From contig NZ_SHKM01000001.1 in assembly GCF_004217225.1 (NCBI RefSeq), forward strand, positions 1,712,137-1,776,136: 64,000 bases of DNA, read 5' to 3'. Positions 7,847-16,437 of the stretch are shown piece after piece; position 1 is the stretch's first letter; each line of letters begins with the position of its first letter. Both the position numbers and the translations under genes were made by a program. The notes under the pieces are model-generated. The model had not been told where the DNA came from. It saw only the letters and a program-made list of their open reading frames with translations, and did no database searches. The stretch is from Azospira oryzae (GTDB lineage: Bacteria > Pseudomonadota > Gammaproteobacteria > Burkholderiales > Rhodocyclaceae).

Positions 7847-9037
7847 ATGGAAACCCCCTTCGCCGCCGCCCCTGCCGCCAACGCCCTGATGTGGATCACC
7901 CAGCGCCCCCAGCTGGTCTTCGCCGAAGGGCGCGGTTCCTGGCTGGTGGACCAGCAGGGCAAGCGCTATCTGGACTTCGTCCAGGGCTGGGCGGTGAACT
8001 GCCTGGGCCACGGCCATCCGGCCATCGTCGAGACCCTGGCAAGCCAAGCCGGCAAGCTGATCAATCCCAGTCCGGCCTTCTACAACGAGCCCAGCCTGAA
8101 GCTGGCCGCCGGCCTGGCGGCCCACTCCTGTTTCGACCGGGTCTTCTTCGCCAGCACCGGGGCCGAGGCCAACGAGGGCGCCATCAAGCTGGCGCGCAAG
8201 TGGGGGCAGAAGCACAAGGGCGGCGCCCACGAGATCATCACCTTCGCCGGCGGCTTCCACGGCCGCACCCTGGCCACCATGTCGGCCTCCGGCAAGCCGG
8301 GCTGGGACACCCTGTTCGCGCCCCAGGTGCCGGGCTTTCCCAAGGCCCAGCTGAACGACCTGGATTCGGTGGCGGCCCTCATCAGCGAGCGCACCGTGGC
8401 CATCATGCTGGAGCCGATCCAGGGCGAAGGCGGGGTGGTGCCGGCCCGTGTGGAATTCCTGCAACTGTTGCGGCAGATCTGCGACGACCGGGGCCTGCTG
8501 CTGATCGTGGACGAGGTGCAGACCGGCATGGGCCGCACCGGCAAGCTCTTCGCCCACCAGCACGCCGGCATCGAGCCGGACATCATGACCCTGGGCAAGG
8601 GCATCGGCGGCGGCGTGCCTCTCTCGGCCCTGCTGGCGAAGGAATCGGTCTGCTGCTTCGAGGCGGGCGACCAGGGCGGCACCTACAACGGTAACCCGCT
8701 GATGACCGCCGTCGGCGTCGCCGTGCTGGAAGTGCTGACGGCCCCCGGCTTCCTCGATGAGGTGGCGGCCAAGGGCGAGCACCTGGGCGCCGGACTGCAG
8801 CGCCTCTCCGACCGGCTCGGTCTCCGGGGCGAACGGGGCCAAGGCCTGCTGCGGGCCCTGCTGCTGGCCGACGAGCGGGGCCCGGCCATCGTCGAGGCCG
8901 CCCGGGAGCGGGGCCCCGAGGGTCTGCTGCTCAACGCGCCGCGGCCCCACCTGCTGCGCTTCATGCCGTCCCTGACGGTGAGCCGGGAGGAGATCGACCA
9001 GATGCTGGCCTGGCTGGAGGAACTGCTGCGGGCCTGA
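7847..9037 (+). CDS. argD: Acetylornithine/succinylornithine-type class III aminotransferase
   Basis: 396 residues, PLP fold type I, class III. Visible are [18 protein letters not shown] (phosphate-binding region, near 102-119), the FHGRTL segment, [13 protein letters not shown] (PLP aspartate) and TLGKGIGGG with the Schiff-base lysine near 250. It converts N-acetylglutamate semialdehyde to N-acetylornithine in arginine synthesis. Related ornithine or 4-aminobutyrate aminotransferases share these motifs, but the length and GGTYNGNPL segment fit ArgD best. AAGGAG at 7832-7837 supports ATG 7847. A terminator and arginine-rich ORF upstream suggest attenuation. Confidence 0.88.
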   Translation: METPFAAAPAANALMWITQRPQLVFAEGRGSWLVDQQGKRYLDFVQGWAVNCLGHGHPAIVETLASQAGKLINPSPAFYNEPSLKLAAGLAAHSCFDRVFFASTGAEANEGAIKLARKWGQKHKGGAHEIITFAGGFHGRTLATMSASGKPGWDTLFAPQVPGFPKAQLNDLDSVAALISERTVAIMLEPIQGEGGVVPARVEFLQLLRQICDDRGLLLIVDEVQTGMGRTGKLFAHQHAGIEPDIMTLGKGIGGGVPLSALLAKESVCCFEAGDQGGTYNGNPLMTAVGVAVLEVLTAPGFLDEVAAKGEHLGAGLQRLSDRLGLRGERGQGLLRALLLADERGPAIVEAARERGPEGLLLNAPRPHLLRFMPSLTVSREEIDQMLAWLEELLRA

Positions 9038-9185
9038 GGCGGCCCAAGCCCTGTCCGGCCGCCCCAAGCGGCCGGACCAACTCTGTTACAGGCAGGCCCG
9101 CCCGTCCCCGGCATAATGCCGCCCTGAGTCGTCCCGTGCCGCACCGCGGCGCCTGCCCAACCCCAGCCCAACGCCCGGAACACCG

Positions 9186-9632
9186 ATGCGCAAAAAAATC
9201 CTGCTTCTCTCCCTGGCCCTGCCCCTGCTGCTCACCGCCTGCGGCGAGCCGGCCGACACCCATCCGGACAAGCCCGTGACCCAGCGCCGGGCGGCCTTCA
9301 ACACCATCCTCAAGGCCTTCGAGCCCATGGGCATGATGCTGCGGGACAAGCGCTACGACGCCGACGCCTTCCTGCAATCGGCGGAAAAGCTGGAGGCGGC
9401 CAAGGAAGGGCCGTGGCGCCATTTCACCGCCGACAGCAACTATCCGCCGACCAAGGCCACGGACAAGGTGTGGAGCGAGGCGGCCCAGTTCGAGACGGAA
9501 CGCCAGGGCTTCCTCGCCGCCACTGGCAAGCTGCTGGAAGCGGCCCGCAGCAAGGACGAAGCCAAGGTGCGCCCGGCCTACGAGGCGGTGCACGACGCCT
9601 GCCGCAGCTGCCACAAGACCTTCAAGAAATAA
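9186..9632 (+). CDS. Lipoprotein cytochrome c' family protein
   Basis: 148 residues. An N-terminal signal (about 1-19) ends in a lipobox LLTAC, predicting lipid attachment at Cys-19 or -20. The mature part is a four-helix cytochrome c' domain with a single haem-binding CRSCH eight residues from the end of the ORF, where cytochrome c' always carries it. Cytochrome c' proteins bind NO or CO or transfer electrons in the periplasm. Membrane anchoring by lipid is less usual for the family. A GC-rich hairpin follows the stop. Confidence 0.87.
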   Translation: MRKKILLLSLALPLLLTACGEPADTHPDKPVTQRRAAFNTILKAFEPMGMMLRDKRYDADAFLQSAEKLEAAKEGPWRHFTADSNYPPTKATDKVWSEAAQFETERQGFLAATGKLLEAARSKDEAKVRPAYEAVHDACRSCHKTFKK

Positions 9633-9637
9633 GGCCC

Positions 9638-9665
9638 GCGGGCCGGTGGGAGCCGGCCCGCTTTC
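9638..9665 (+). terminator. Stem-loop after the cytochrome c' gene
   Basis: GCGGGCCGG, TGGGAG loop, CCGGCCCGC, then TTTCTCCC. Strong stem, weak T tract. The rest of 9666-9882 holds nothing else I recognise. Confidence 0.5.
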
Positions 9666-9882
9666 TCCCACACCTGGCTTCGGCCGCCCGCTCTGACCAG
9701 CGGCTACCCCCATCAGCCGGGGCTCACCCGCCGCGCTCGCCTGCACTCGCCGTTGCCCGCGGCCAGAGCGAACGCCAGTCCTTTCCCCGCGCCTGACGGC
9801 GCTGCCGCTGTTCCTGCGACACGGCCATCCTTACCGCCAGGGTCTGCCCTGCCACCCAGGCAGGGAGCCATTCTTCAGAGAC

Positions 9883-10962
9883 TCATTCGCCACCGCGGCG
9901 CCGGCGCCAGGCCTCCAGCAAGGGGCGGCTGCGGCCGTTGCCTGGAACCGCCTCCACGGCAGGCCCGGCCGCGAGCGGCGTCCCGTCTGCCTGGGGGGCC
10001 GGGCCGTCCTGCACTTCGCCGCTGACCCAGGCCCGGCGCAGGGCGGCGCCGCAGCGGGCGCTGGCCACCCCGGCGGCCCGTTCCAGGGCCTGCCGGGCCA
10101 GGATGCCGTAGAGCTGCCGGTCGGCGCTGATCCAGGGATAGAAGCCGAAGGCGCCGGCACTGGAAAAGGCGCCGTCGTCTCCCGGGCCGTCCTCCACCCA
10201 GTGGTGCAGGCTGTAATGCCAGGGCCGGGGCACCGGGCTGCGTACTGCCCCGGGACAGCTGCCCGGCTGGGTGCATACCGCCTCGGCCCCGAGCAGATGC
10301 CCCAGTTGCAGGCTGCCGCCCATGAGCCCCCGCAGGAAGGCGGCATAGCCGTTGGCGGAGGCGGCCATGCCGCCGGCGGGCTGGGGGCTGCGATAGTCGA
10401 TGCCGGCCGCCGCCGGCAGCACCCGGTGCAGGTCCCGGTTGAGGGCGGCCAGGTCCAGGTCGCCCAGGCCCAGGGCCACTGCCAGTTTCTGGGCGTGGCC
10501 GCCGCCGTAGCTGAAATGGCCCACGTGGGCCGGGTCCCGCCCCCCGTTGTCGCCCTGGGCGAGGCACTCGGCCACGGTCTTGCTGCGCACGCAGGAGCGG
10601 TGCTGCAGGCGGTCGTCGCCGGCCTGCATCTGCAGGGCCTGCACCGCCTGGGGCGGCAGGCGGCCGTCGTAACGCTCCGCCGCATAGGCGCCGAACACCC
10701 ACTTGGAGGCGGAGGCGATGGGCATCACCGTGTCGGCGCCGATCTGACGTGCCCCCGGGCTGCCGCGGCTGCCCCGAGCCAGGGGGCCGCGGCGGTCGCC
10801 GATTTCCCAGTAGAAACTGCCCAGGCCTTGGCACAGGGGCGAGCGGTCCAGGGTCTGCTCCACGGCGGCGCGGCGGCTGTCCGTATCGGCCGCCCAGGCG
10901 CCGGCGGCCGCGGCCAGCCAGCAGGGCAGGAAGAGGAGGTGGTGGCGGGGGCGGAAGGTCAT
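9883..10962 (-). CDS. Secreted beta-lactamase-fold serine hydrolase-like protein
   Basis: 359 residues with a Sec signal peptide (about 1-24, ending AGAWAADT). PIASASKWVFGAY at about 81-93 contains an S-x-x-K tetrad (Ser-84, Lys-87), the catalytic motif of class C beta-lactamase/penicillin-binding-like hydrolases. HFSYGGGHAQK near 170-180 may be the second motif. Several cysteines suggest a disulfide-stabilised periplasmic protein. Substrate is unknown. A competing frame over almost the same interval is rejected because it lacks a signal and is mostly Pro/Arg/Gly. Confidence 0.72.
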   Translation of the reverse strand: MTFRPRHHLLFLPCWLAAAAGAWAADTDSRRAAVEQTLDRSPLCQGLGSFYWEIGDRRGPLARGSRGSPGARQIGADTVMPIASASKWVFGAYAAERYDGRLPPQAVQALQMQAGDDRLQHRSCVRSKTVAECLAQGDNGGRDPAHVGHFSYGGGHAQKLAVALGLGDLDLAALNRDLHRVLPAAAGIDYRSPQPAGGMAASANGYAAFLRGLMGGSLQLGHLLGAEAVCTQPGSCPGAVRSPVPRPWHYSLHHWVEDGPGDDGAFSSAGAFGFYPWISADRQLYGILARQALERAAGVASARCGAALRRAWVSGEVQDGPAPQADGTPLAAGPAVEAVPGNGRSRPLLEAWRRRRGGE

Positions 10963-11050
10963 GGCGCGGCACCGGGAAAAATGAAAGATGCCGTCAGGAT
11001 AAATGGCCGCCGATGGGGCATGGGTAAGCAGGTGTAAGCAATTGCAAACG

Positions 11051-11070
11051 CCGGCGGCGCCTGCCGCCGG
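11051..11070 (-). terminator. Stem-loop after the CNNM/CorC gene
   Basis: Read on the minus strand: CCGGCGGC, AGGC loop, GCCGCCGG, then CGTTTGCAATTG. Only a short T run, so weak. It lies 21 bases past the stop of the gene at 11092. Confidence 0.42.
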
Positions 11071-11091
11071 GTTCGCCTGGCCGGTGCGGCT

Positions 11092-12378
11092 TCAAGGCTC
11101 CAGGCGCTTGGCCAGGACTTCGTCCACCCGGTTCTTTTCCATGTCCATGACCTCGAAGCGCCAGCCGGCCCACTCGAAGGATTCGGTCTTCTTGGGAATG
11201 CGCCCCAGCTGGTACACCACGAAGCCGCCGACGGTGTGGTAATTGCCCAGCTCCTCTTCCGGCAGCTCGGCCAGGCCCAGCAGTTCCTTCAGTTCGTCGA
11301 TGGGCAGCAGGCCGTCCAGCAGCCAGCTGCCGTCGCTGCGCTGCAGGGCCATGGGCGCCTCGACGGCGCCGGAGAGGACGTCACCCACCACGGTGCCCAT
11401 GAGGTCGGAGAGTGTCACCAGGCCCTCGGTGCCGCCGAATTCGTTTACCACCAGGGCGATCTGGGTCTGGTTGGCCTTGAAGAATTCCAGCAGGCCGATC
11501 AGGGACAGGCTGTTGGGCACGTAGAAGGGGGCGTTGGGAGACAGCTTGCCGAAATCCAGGCTGCCGTCCCGCAGCAGGGCCTGCAACAACTCACGACCCT
11601 CGACGAAGCCCAGGGGGGTACCCAGGCCGCCCTTGCACACCAGGAAACGGGACACGGCCCGCTCCTGCAGCACCTTCATGTTGGCCTCCCGGGGCAGGGT
11701 CAGGTCCAGGTAGGCGATGCCGGTGGCCGGGGTCATGATGGCGCCGACCCGGCGGTTGTCGAGGCGGAAGACGTTGCCCAGGATTTCGCTCTCGGTCTGG
11801 TCCAGCACCCCTTCTTTGCGCCCGGATTCGATGAGGAAGCGGATCTCGTCCGCCGCCGAGGCCTCGGCCGAGCCCTTGCTGGGAAAGAGGTCGAGGATGC
11901 GGTCGGAAACCCAGGAGACGATCCACACCAGGGGCCGGGACAGGCGCAGCAGCCACACCACCGTACCGGCCAGGGCCACCGCCGTGGCCTCGGGCTTGGC
12001 CAGGGCCAGGCGCTTGGGCACCACTTCGCCGAAGACCAGGGTGAAGAAGGTGATCACCGTCACCACGCCGCCCAGGGCCAGGCCGTAGGCCAGACTGTCG
12101 CCCAGGCCCAGGCTCTGCCGCAGCCATTCCTCGGCCCGGGGCACCCACAGGGATTCGCCGAAGACGCCGGAAAGCATGGCCAGGGCGGTGATGCCCAGCT
12201 GGGTGGTGGCCAGCAGGCGGCTGGGATGCTGGCGGAAACGCAGCACCGTGCCGGCCCCCAGGGAGCCTTCTTCGGCCAGCATGGCCAGGTGGGAATTGCG
12301 GCTGGCGCCCACGGCCATTTCAGCCAGGGACAGCAGACCGCTGCTCAATACGAGAAAAACCAGAATCCAGATATCCAT
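11092..12378 (-). CDS. Hemolysin/CNNM-CorC family membrane protein (DUF21-CBS-CorC_HlyC)
   Basis: 428 residues with three domains: an N-terminal DUF21/CNNM membrane domain (about 1-190, four helices), a CBS pair (about 200-330, with ATGIAYLDL and VVNEFGGTEGLVTLSDLMGTVVGD) and a C-terminal CorC_HlyC transporter-associated domain (about 345-425). Homologues are linked to magnesium or cobalt efflux and membrane stress; haemolysin is a historical name. ATG 12378 has GGAGG seven to eleven bases upstream, so the seven-codon longer start is rejected. Confidence 0.92.
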   Translation of the reverse strand: MDIWILVFLVLSSGLLSLAEMAVGASRNSHLAMLAEEGSLGAGTVLRFRQHPSRLLATTQLGITALAMLSGVFGESLWVPRAEEWLRQSLGLGDSLAYGLALGGVVTVITFFTLVFGEVVPKRLALAKPEATAVALAGTVVWLLRLSRPLVWIVSWVSDRILDLFPSKGSAEASAADEIRFLIESGRKEGVLDQTESEILGNVFRLDNRRVGAIMTPATGIAYLDLTLPREANMKVLQERAVSRFLVCKGGLGTPLGFVEGRELLQALLRDGSLDFGKLSPNAPFYVPNSLSLIGLLEFFKANQTQIALVVNEFGGTEGLVTLSDLMGTVVGDVLSGAVEAPMALQRSDGSWLLDGLLPIDELKELLGLAELPEEELGNYHTVGGFVVYQLGRIPKKTESFEWAGWRFEVMDMEKNRVDEVLAKRLEP

Positions 12379-12592
12379 GATGCCTCCAGGTGCCCGCAAT
12401 CCTTGCTGGGGGCCGGTTGGCCGCCGGAGACGGGCACAACAGCGTCATTCTACCCCGGCCCGGTGACGGCACCCGGGCCTGGCGGAGCACCATTCCCCAT
12501 ATAAAAGTATCGTATCCAAGAACCTTTAAGGTCTTAAAGATATTTCCAGGCAGGAATACACTGGCGACCTTTCCCCATTTCCCGGAGGCGCC

Positions 12593-12955
12593 ATGCTTGC
12601 CGCCCTCACCCAACTCCTGCTGTTCCAGCTGGCCGGCGAAGTCATCGCCCACGGCCTGGGCCTCGCCGTGCCCGGCCCCGTCATCGGCATGGTGCTGCTG
12701 TTCGCCTTCCTGGTGCTGCGCCAGGGGCCCGGCCACGACCTGCAGCACACCTCCCAGAACCTGCTCTCCCATCTCTCCCTGTTGTTCGTGCCCGCCGGCA
12801 CCGGGGTCATGCTGCATCTGCACCGCCTGCAGGACGAGTGGCTGCCCATCCTGCTCTCCCTGCTGCTGAGCACCGCCGTCACCCTGGCCCTCACCGGCCT
12901 GCTGCTCAAGGCCCTGAGCCGCCGCGCCGCCCCCGGCGGGGAGACCCGGCCATGA
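12593..12955 (+). CDS. lrgA: CidA/LrgA family holin-like protein
   Basis: 120 residues with four predicted membrane helices and the family pattern PGPVIGMVLLF, LLSHLSLLFVPAGTGVM. CidA/LrgA proteins are holin-like; recent views give the LrgAB pair a role in exporting pyruvate or other small acids as well as in autolysis control. The stop overlaps the lrgB start by four bases (ATGA at 12952-12955), so the two are translationally coupled. Confidence 0.9.
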   Translation: MLAALTQLLLFQLAGEVIAHGLGLAVPGPVIGMVLLFAFLVLRQGPGHDLQHTSQNLLSHLSLLFVPAGTGVMLHLHRLQDEWLPILLSLLLSTAVTLALTGLLLKALSRRAAPGGETRP

Positions 12956-13707
12956 GCGCGCCTCTCGCCACCGCCCTCGGCGCGCCCCTGGCCCAGATCT
13001 GGGTCTATCTTTCCGCCTCGCCCCTGCTGGGCCTCACCGTCACCCTGCTGGCCTACCAGGGCGCCTTCGCCCTCTACCGCAAGGCAAAGTTTCACCCGGC
13101 GGCCAATCCGGTGCTGTTGGCGGTGGCTTTCCTGGTGGCCCTGCTGGCCATCACCGGCACACCCTACCAGACCTATTTCGACGGCGCCCAGTTCGTGCAC
13201 TTCCTCCTCGGCCCGGCCACCGTGGCCCTGGCCATACCCCTCTATGCCCAGATCAAGCGGGTCAAGGCCATGTTCTGGCCCATCCTCATCGCCCTGGTGG
13301 CGGGCTGCCTCACCGCCGCCCTCTCGGCCATGGCGGTGGGCAAGCTCTTCGGCGCCAGCCTGGCCACCCTGCTGTCCCTGGCGCCCAAGTCGGTGACCAC
13401 GCCCATTGCCATGGGCATCGCCGAACGCACCGGCGGCCTGCCGTCCCTCACCGCGGTGCTGGTCATCACCACCGGCATCCTCGGCGCCGTGGGCGCCCGC
13501 TACCTGTTCGACGCCCTCAACATCAAGGATCACGCCGTGCGCGGCTTCGCCATCGGCATCGCCTCCCACGGCATCGGCACCGCCCGGGCCTTCCAGGTGA
13601 GCGAACAGTGCGGCGCCTTCGCCGCCCTGGCCATGGGCCTCAACGGCGCCCTCACCGCCCTGCTGCTGCCCGTGGTGCTGCCGTGGGTAAAGGGCTGGCT
13701 GGGCTGA
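12952..13707 (+). CDS. lrgB: LrgB/CidB family membrane protein
   Basis: 251 residues, about seven membrane segments, with the LrgB signatures LAPKSVTTPIAMGIAERTGG and SHGIGTARAFQ. It is the standard partner of LrgA. No CidR-type LysR regulator is adjacent. A dispersed hairpin element occurs 18 bases after the stop. Confidence 0.92.
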   Translation: MSAPLATALGAPLAQIWVYLSASPLLGLTVTLLAYQGAFALYRKAKFHPAANPVLLAVAFLVALLAITGTPYQTYFDGAQFVHFLLGPATVALAIPLYAQIKRVKAMFWPILIALVAGCLTAALSAMAVGKLFGASLATLLSLAPKSVTTPIAMGIAERTGGLPSLTAVLVITTGILGAVGARYLFDALNIKDHAVRGFAIGIASHGIGTARAFQVSEQCGAFAALAMGLNGALTALLLPVVLPWVKGWLG

Positions 13708-13724
13708 TGCCCTGAGGACCAGAA

Positions 13725-13767
13725 GGGATGCGGCTGCCGGCCATGGCACGGCGGGCATGCCCGTCCC
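13725..13767 (+). repeat. Dispersed intergenic hairpin element, copy 1
   Basis: About 42 bases beginning GGGATGCGGCTGCCGG, then CATGGCA, ending CCCGTCC. It matches the element at 23494-23535 at about 37 of 42 positions and can fold as a long imperfect hairpin flanked by CCAG and CTGG. Both copies follow a stop codon on the same strand, as REP-type elements or hairpin 3' ends do. Confidence 0.55.
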
Positions 13768-13790
13768 TGCTGGCTGACGGAGCCCCCCTC

Positions 13791-14138
13791 CTAAAGCTCC
13801 GTGTATTTCACCGCCCGCCCCTGCACCTTTTCCGGCGGGTATTTCTGGCGGTTGAGTTCCATCTTTTCGGCGAAGGCCGCGGCCAGGTCGATTTCCAGCA
13901 GGTCGGCGACCCGGATCACGCCCATCAGTACGTCCGACAGTTCGTGCCCCACTTCCCGCCGCTGTTCCGGGGTCAGCTTGAAGCTGTCGGCCTCGGACAG
14001 CCACTGGAAATGCTCCAGCACCTCGCCGGCCTCCAGGGTCATGGCGATGGCCAGGTTCTTCGGGTTGTGGTGTTGATCCCAGCCCCGCTCGCTGACGAAT
14101 TGGCGGACGACGGCTCGCAGTTCTTCCAGTTGGCTCAT
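13791..14138 (-). CDS. MazG-like nucleotide pyrophosphohydrolase (dCTPase-type)
   Basis: 115 residues, all-alpha NTP pyrophosphatase fold. ELSDVLMGVIRVADLLEIDL carries the ExxD metal motif, and LAIAMTLEAGEVLEHFQW carries the first ExxE-type metal ligands. It resembles the single-domain MazG-like/dCTP pyrophosphatase 1 group that removes aberrant or excess (d)NTPs. ATG 14138 is chosen as the first methionine before the conserved N-terminal helix; the long upstream extension of the frame overlaps the divergent gene. Confidence 0.87.
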   Translation of the reverse strand: MSQLEELRAVVRQFVSERGWDQHHNPKNLAIAMTLEAGEVLEHFQWLSEADSFKLTPEQRREVGHELSDVLMGVIRVADLLEIDLAAAFAEKMELNRQKYPPEKVQGRAVKYTEL

Positions 14139-14279
14139 GGCGGCAGGGGCAAGAAATGGGAAGCCGCCATGATAGCGGAGCCAGGGGACCGGGCCCTCCT
14201 CCAGCCCCTGGCCGAATGCCTGGGCAGCCATTGCGCAACGCCAATGGCATAATTGGATTTTCTCCGTAGCGCGCCCGCC

Positions 14280-14972
14280 ATGCTCGATACCCTCTACGGC
14301 AAGACCTTCCTCATTCTCACCATCCAGCTGGCCCTGACCTGGGCCAGCACCTTCCTCTTCATCCTCTGGCTGCGCCAGCGCTACTACGCCCGGGCGGCCT
14401 GGGTCGGCGGCAGTCTGCTGGAATCCGGCGAGCTGGACCTGGAGCTGGACTGGCAGGCCGTCGCCCCCTGGTTCTGGCTGCTGCTGGGGGTGGATGTGGC
14501 AGTCTTTCTCCTGCTGCTCTTCGTCGGCCAGCACAACTTGGCCATCGGCCTGCCCCTCTTCTGCCTGTGGTCGCTGCTGACGGGCATCGAGCTGGCCCTG
14601 GCCCTGGTGTCGGTGGACGAGAACCTGGGGGGCAAGGTCCTGGCCCTCACCGCCATGCTCACTTTCGCCGCCTTCCTGGTGGGCGCCTATGCCGGCATCG
14701 ACTTTTCCTTTCTCGGCAGCACCCTCTTCGCCGGCCTCACCCTGGTGCTTCTGGGGGGCCTCTACCGCCTGCTGTTTTCCATCTCCGACGGCTGGCGACG
14801 CCTGCTGGCCCTGTTCGGCTGCGCCGTCTTCGTCGGCTACCTGGTGTTCGACTTCAACCGCCTCACCCGCAGCCCCCGCAACGACTGGGAAAAGGCCCTG
14901 GACCTGGCCATCAGCCTGTACCTGGACATCATCAACCTGTTCCTCCACCTGCTGGACCTGCTGCATCGCTGA
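14280..14972 (+). CDS. Bax inhibitor-1/YccA-like membrane protein
   Basis: 230 residues with seven hydrophobic segments. It ends in a pattern like the BI-1 family: GYLVFDFNRL in helix 6, with the conserved aspartate, and DLAISLYLDIINLFLHLL before the C-terminus. E. coli YccA of this family modulates FtsH proteolysis; calcium-leak activity is known for other members. The N-terminal half is diverged, so the family call rests on the C-terminal helices. An in-frame TTG at 14253 is less likely than ATG 14280. Confidence 0.75.
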   Translation: MLDTLYGKTFLILTIQLALTWASTFLFILWLRQRYYARAAWVGGSLLESGELDLELDWQAVAPWFWLLLGVDVAVFLLLLFVGQHNLAIGLPLFCLWSLLTGIELALALVSVDENLGGKVLALTAMLTFAAFLVGAYAGIDFSFLGSTLFAGLTLVLLGGLYRLLFSISDGWRRLLALFGCAVFVGYLVFDFNRLTRSPRNDWEKALDLAISLYLDIINLFLHLLDLLHR

Positions 14973-15101
14973 AGCGGCGCCGGCCGTGGCATAATCGCGC
15001 CCCTCCCGGCGCCGCGGCGCCCGGACGGCGGCGCCTTCTCCCGGGTTTCCAGACGCCCCGTCCCGTTCCCTGAGCCCGATCTTCTTGCACAGGAGCAAGC
15101 T

Positions 15102-15425
15102 ATGGTCGGCTATTGGCTGATTCTCGCCGTGGCGGTGGTCACGGAAATCCTCTGGGCCCTGAGCCTCAAATACATCCAGCAGCATCCCGGCCCCTGGCCC
15201 GTGGCCGCCTCCCTCGGCCTGACCCTGGTGAACATGGCCCTGCTCTCCCTGGCCATGCGGGGCATTCCCGCCGGCGTCGCCTACGCGGTGTGGACCGGCC
15301 TCGGTGCCGTCGGCGTCGCCATCTGCGGCGCCCTCTTCTTCGGCGACCAGCTCAACGGCGGCCAGATGGGCGCCATGGCGGTGGTCATCGCCGGCGTGGT
15401 CGGCATGAAGCTGGCCACCGGCTGA
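15102..15425 (+). CDS. Small multidrug resistance family exporter, Gdx/SugE subtype
   Basis: 107 residues, four membrane helices. Glu in VVTEILWALSLKY (helix 1) is the proton/substrate-binding residue. AYAVWTGLGAVG in helix 3 is typical of the SugE/Gdx branch, whose characterised members export guanidinium. EmrE-like drug efflux cannot be excluded. The gene is single; AGGAGC at 15090-15095 supports ATG 15102. Confidence 0.9.
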   Translation: MVGYWLILAVAVVTEILWALSLKYIQQHPGPWPVAASLGLTLVNMALLSLAMRGIPAGVAYAVWTGLGAVGVAICGALFFGDQLNGGQMGAMAVVIAGVVGMKLATG

Positions 15426-15516
15426 AACGGCAGCAGGACCGGGCCGGCGGCGGCCCCTGTGCGGCGGCCGCCGCCGGCATTACACTGGACGTTCCGCCAC
15501 GCCCGTACGTCCGCCC

Positions 15517-16347
15517 ATGCAGGACCCCATCACCACTGCCGCCCAGTACGTGCTCGAAGCCGACGGCCTGCTCATCACGGCCGGTGCCGGCATGGGCATA
15601 GATTCGGGCCTGCCGGACTTCCGCGGCCCGGAAGGCTTCTGGCGGGCCTATCCGGCCCTGGGGCTGCAGCGCCTGATGTTCGAGGAAATCGCCTGCCCCG
15701 ACGCCTTCGTGCGGGACCCGGAGCAGGCCTGGGGCTTCTACGCCCACCGCCTCAACCTCTACCGCCGCACCACGCCCCACGCCGGCTTCGCCCTGCTGCG
15801 GGCCATGGCCGAGCGCCTGGAACGGGGCGCCTTCGTCTTCACCAGCAACGTGGACGGCCAGTTCCAGAAGGCCGGCTTCGACGAACTGCAGGTGGCCGAA
15901 TGCCACGGCAGCCTGCACCACCTGCAGTGCTTCCACGACTGCCGGGGCCACATCTGGCCGGCGGCGGATTTCGCGCCGGAGGTGGACGAGGCCCGCTGCC
16001 GCCTGCGCTCGCCCCTGCCCCGCTGCCCCGACTGCGGCGCCCTGGCCCGGCCCAACGTGCTCATGTTCGGCGACTGGAACTGGCAGTCCGGCCGCACCGA
16101 AGTGCAGCGCCAGCGCCTGGAAAACTGGCTGGCCACGGTGCAGCGTCCGGTGGTGATCGAGCTGGGGGCCGGCACCGCCATCCCCACGGTGCGCTGGTTC
16201 GGCGAAATGCGCGGCGCCCCCCTGATCCGCATCAATCCCGGCGAAGCGGAGGTGTGCACCGACCGCGGCGTCAGCCTGCCCCTGGGCGCCCACGTCGGTC
16301 TCCAGGCCATGGCCCGGGAACTGCGGGCCGCCGGCTTTCTCGATTGA
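15517..16347 (+). CDS. Sir2-family NAD-dependent deacylase-like protein
   Basis: 276 residues. Sirtuin motifs: LLITAGAGMGIDSGLPDFRG near 18-37, TSNVDGQFQKAG near 110-121 (the usual TQNID.L form is altered), CHGSLH near 129-134 with the catalytic His, and zinc cysteines in CFHDC and CPDCG. The NAD and catalytic residues are retained, but the altered TSNVDGQF loop and long insert place it in an atypical bacterial branch whose substrate is unknown. Confidence 0.82.
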   Translation: MQDPITTAAQYVLEADGLLITAGAGMGIDSGLPDFRGPEGFWRAYPALGLQRLMFEEIACPDAFVRDPEQAWGFYAHRLNLYRRTTPHAGFALLRAMAERLERGAFVFTSNVDGQFQKAGFDELQVAECHGSLHHLQCFHDCRGHIWPAADFAPEVDEARCRLRSPLPRCPDCGALARPNVLMFGDWNWQSGRTEVQRQRLENWLATVQRPVVIELGAGTAIPTVRWFGEMRGAPLIRINPGEAEVCTDRGVSLPLGAHVGLQAMARELRAAGFLD

Positions 16348-16437
16348 CCACATTTGATGCGTCTCCATCGCCGCGCCGGGCTTGAAGCCGGCGCCGCCGC
16401 CCCCAACTCCATGCCGTCATTACTCCCTGTCGCCGCC

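Noticed and set aside
9875-10972. A second, longer frame overlapping the serine hydrolase gene
   Set aside because: Its product is Pro/Arg/Gly-rich with no signal peptide, while the chosen frame has a signal peptide and an SxxK motif.
15001-15095. A guanidine riboswitch (mini-ykkC or ykkC-III) before the Gdx-like gene
   Set aside because: GGCGCCCGGACGGCGGCGCC contains a GGACGG string and can form a hairpin, but the paired ACGR tetraloops of mini-ykkC and the pseudoknot of ykkC-III could not be made to fit.
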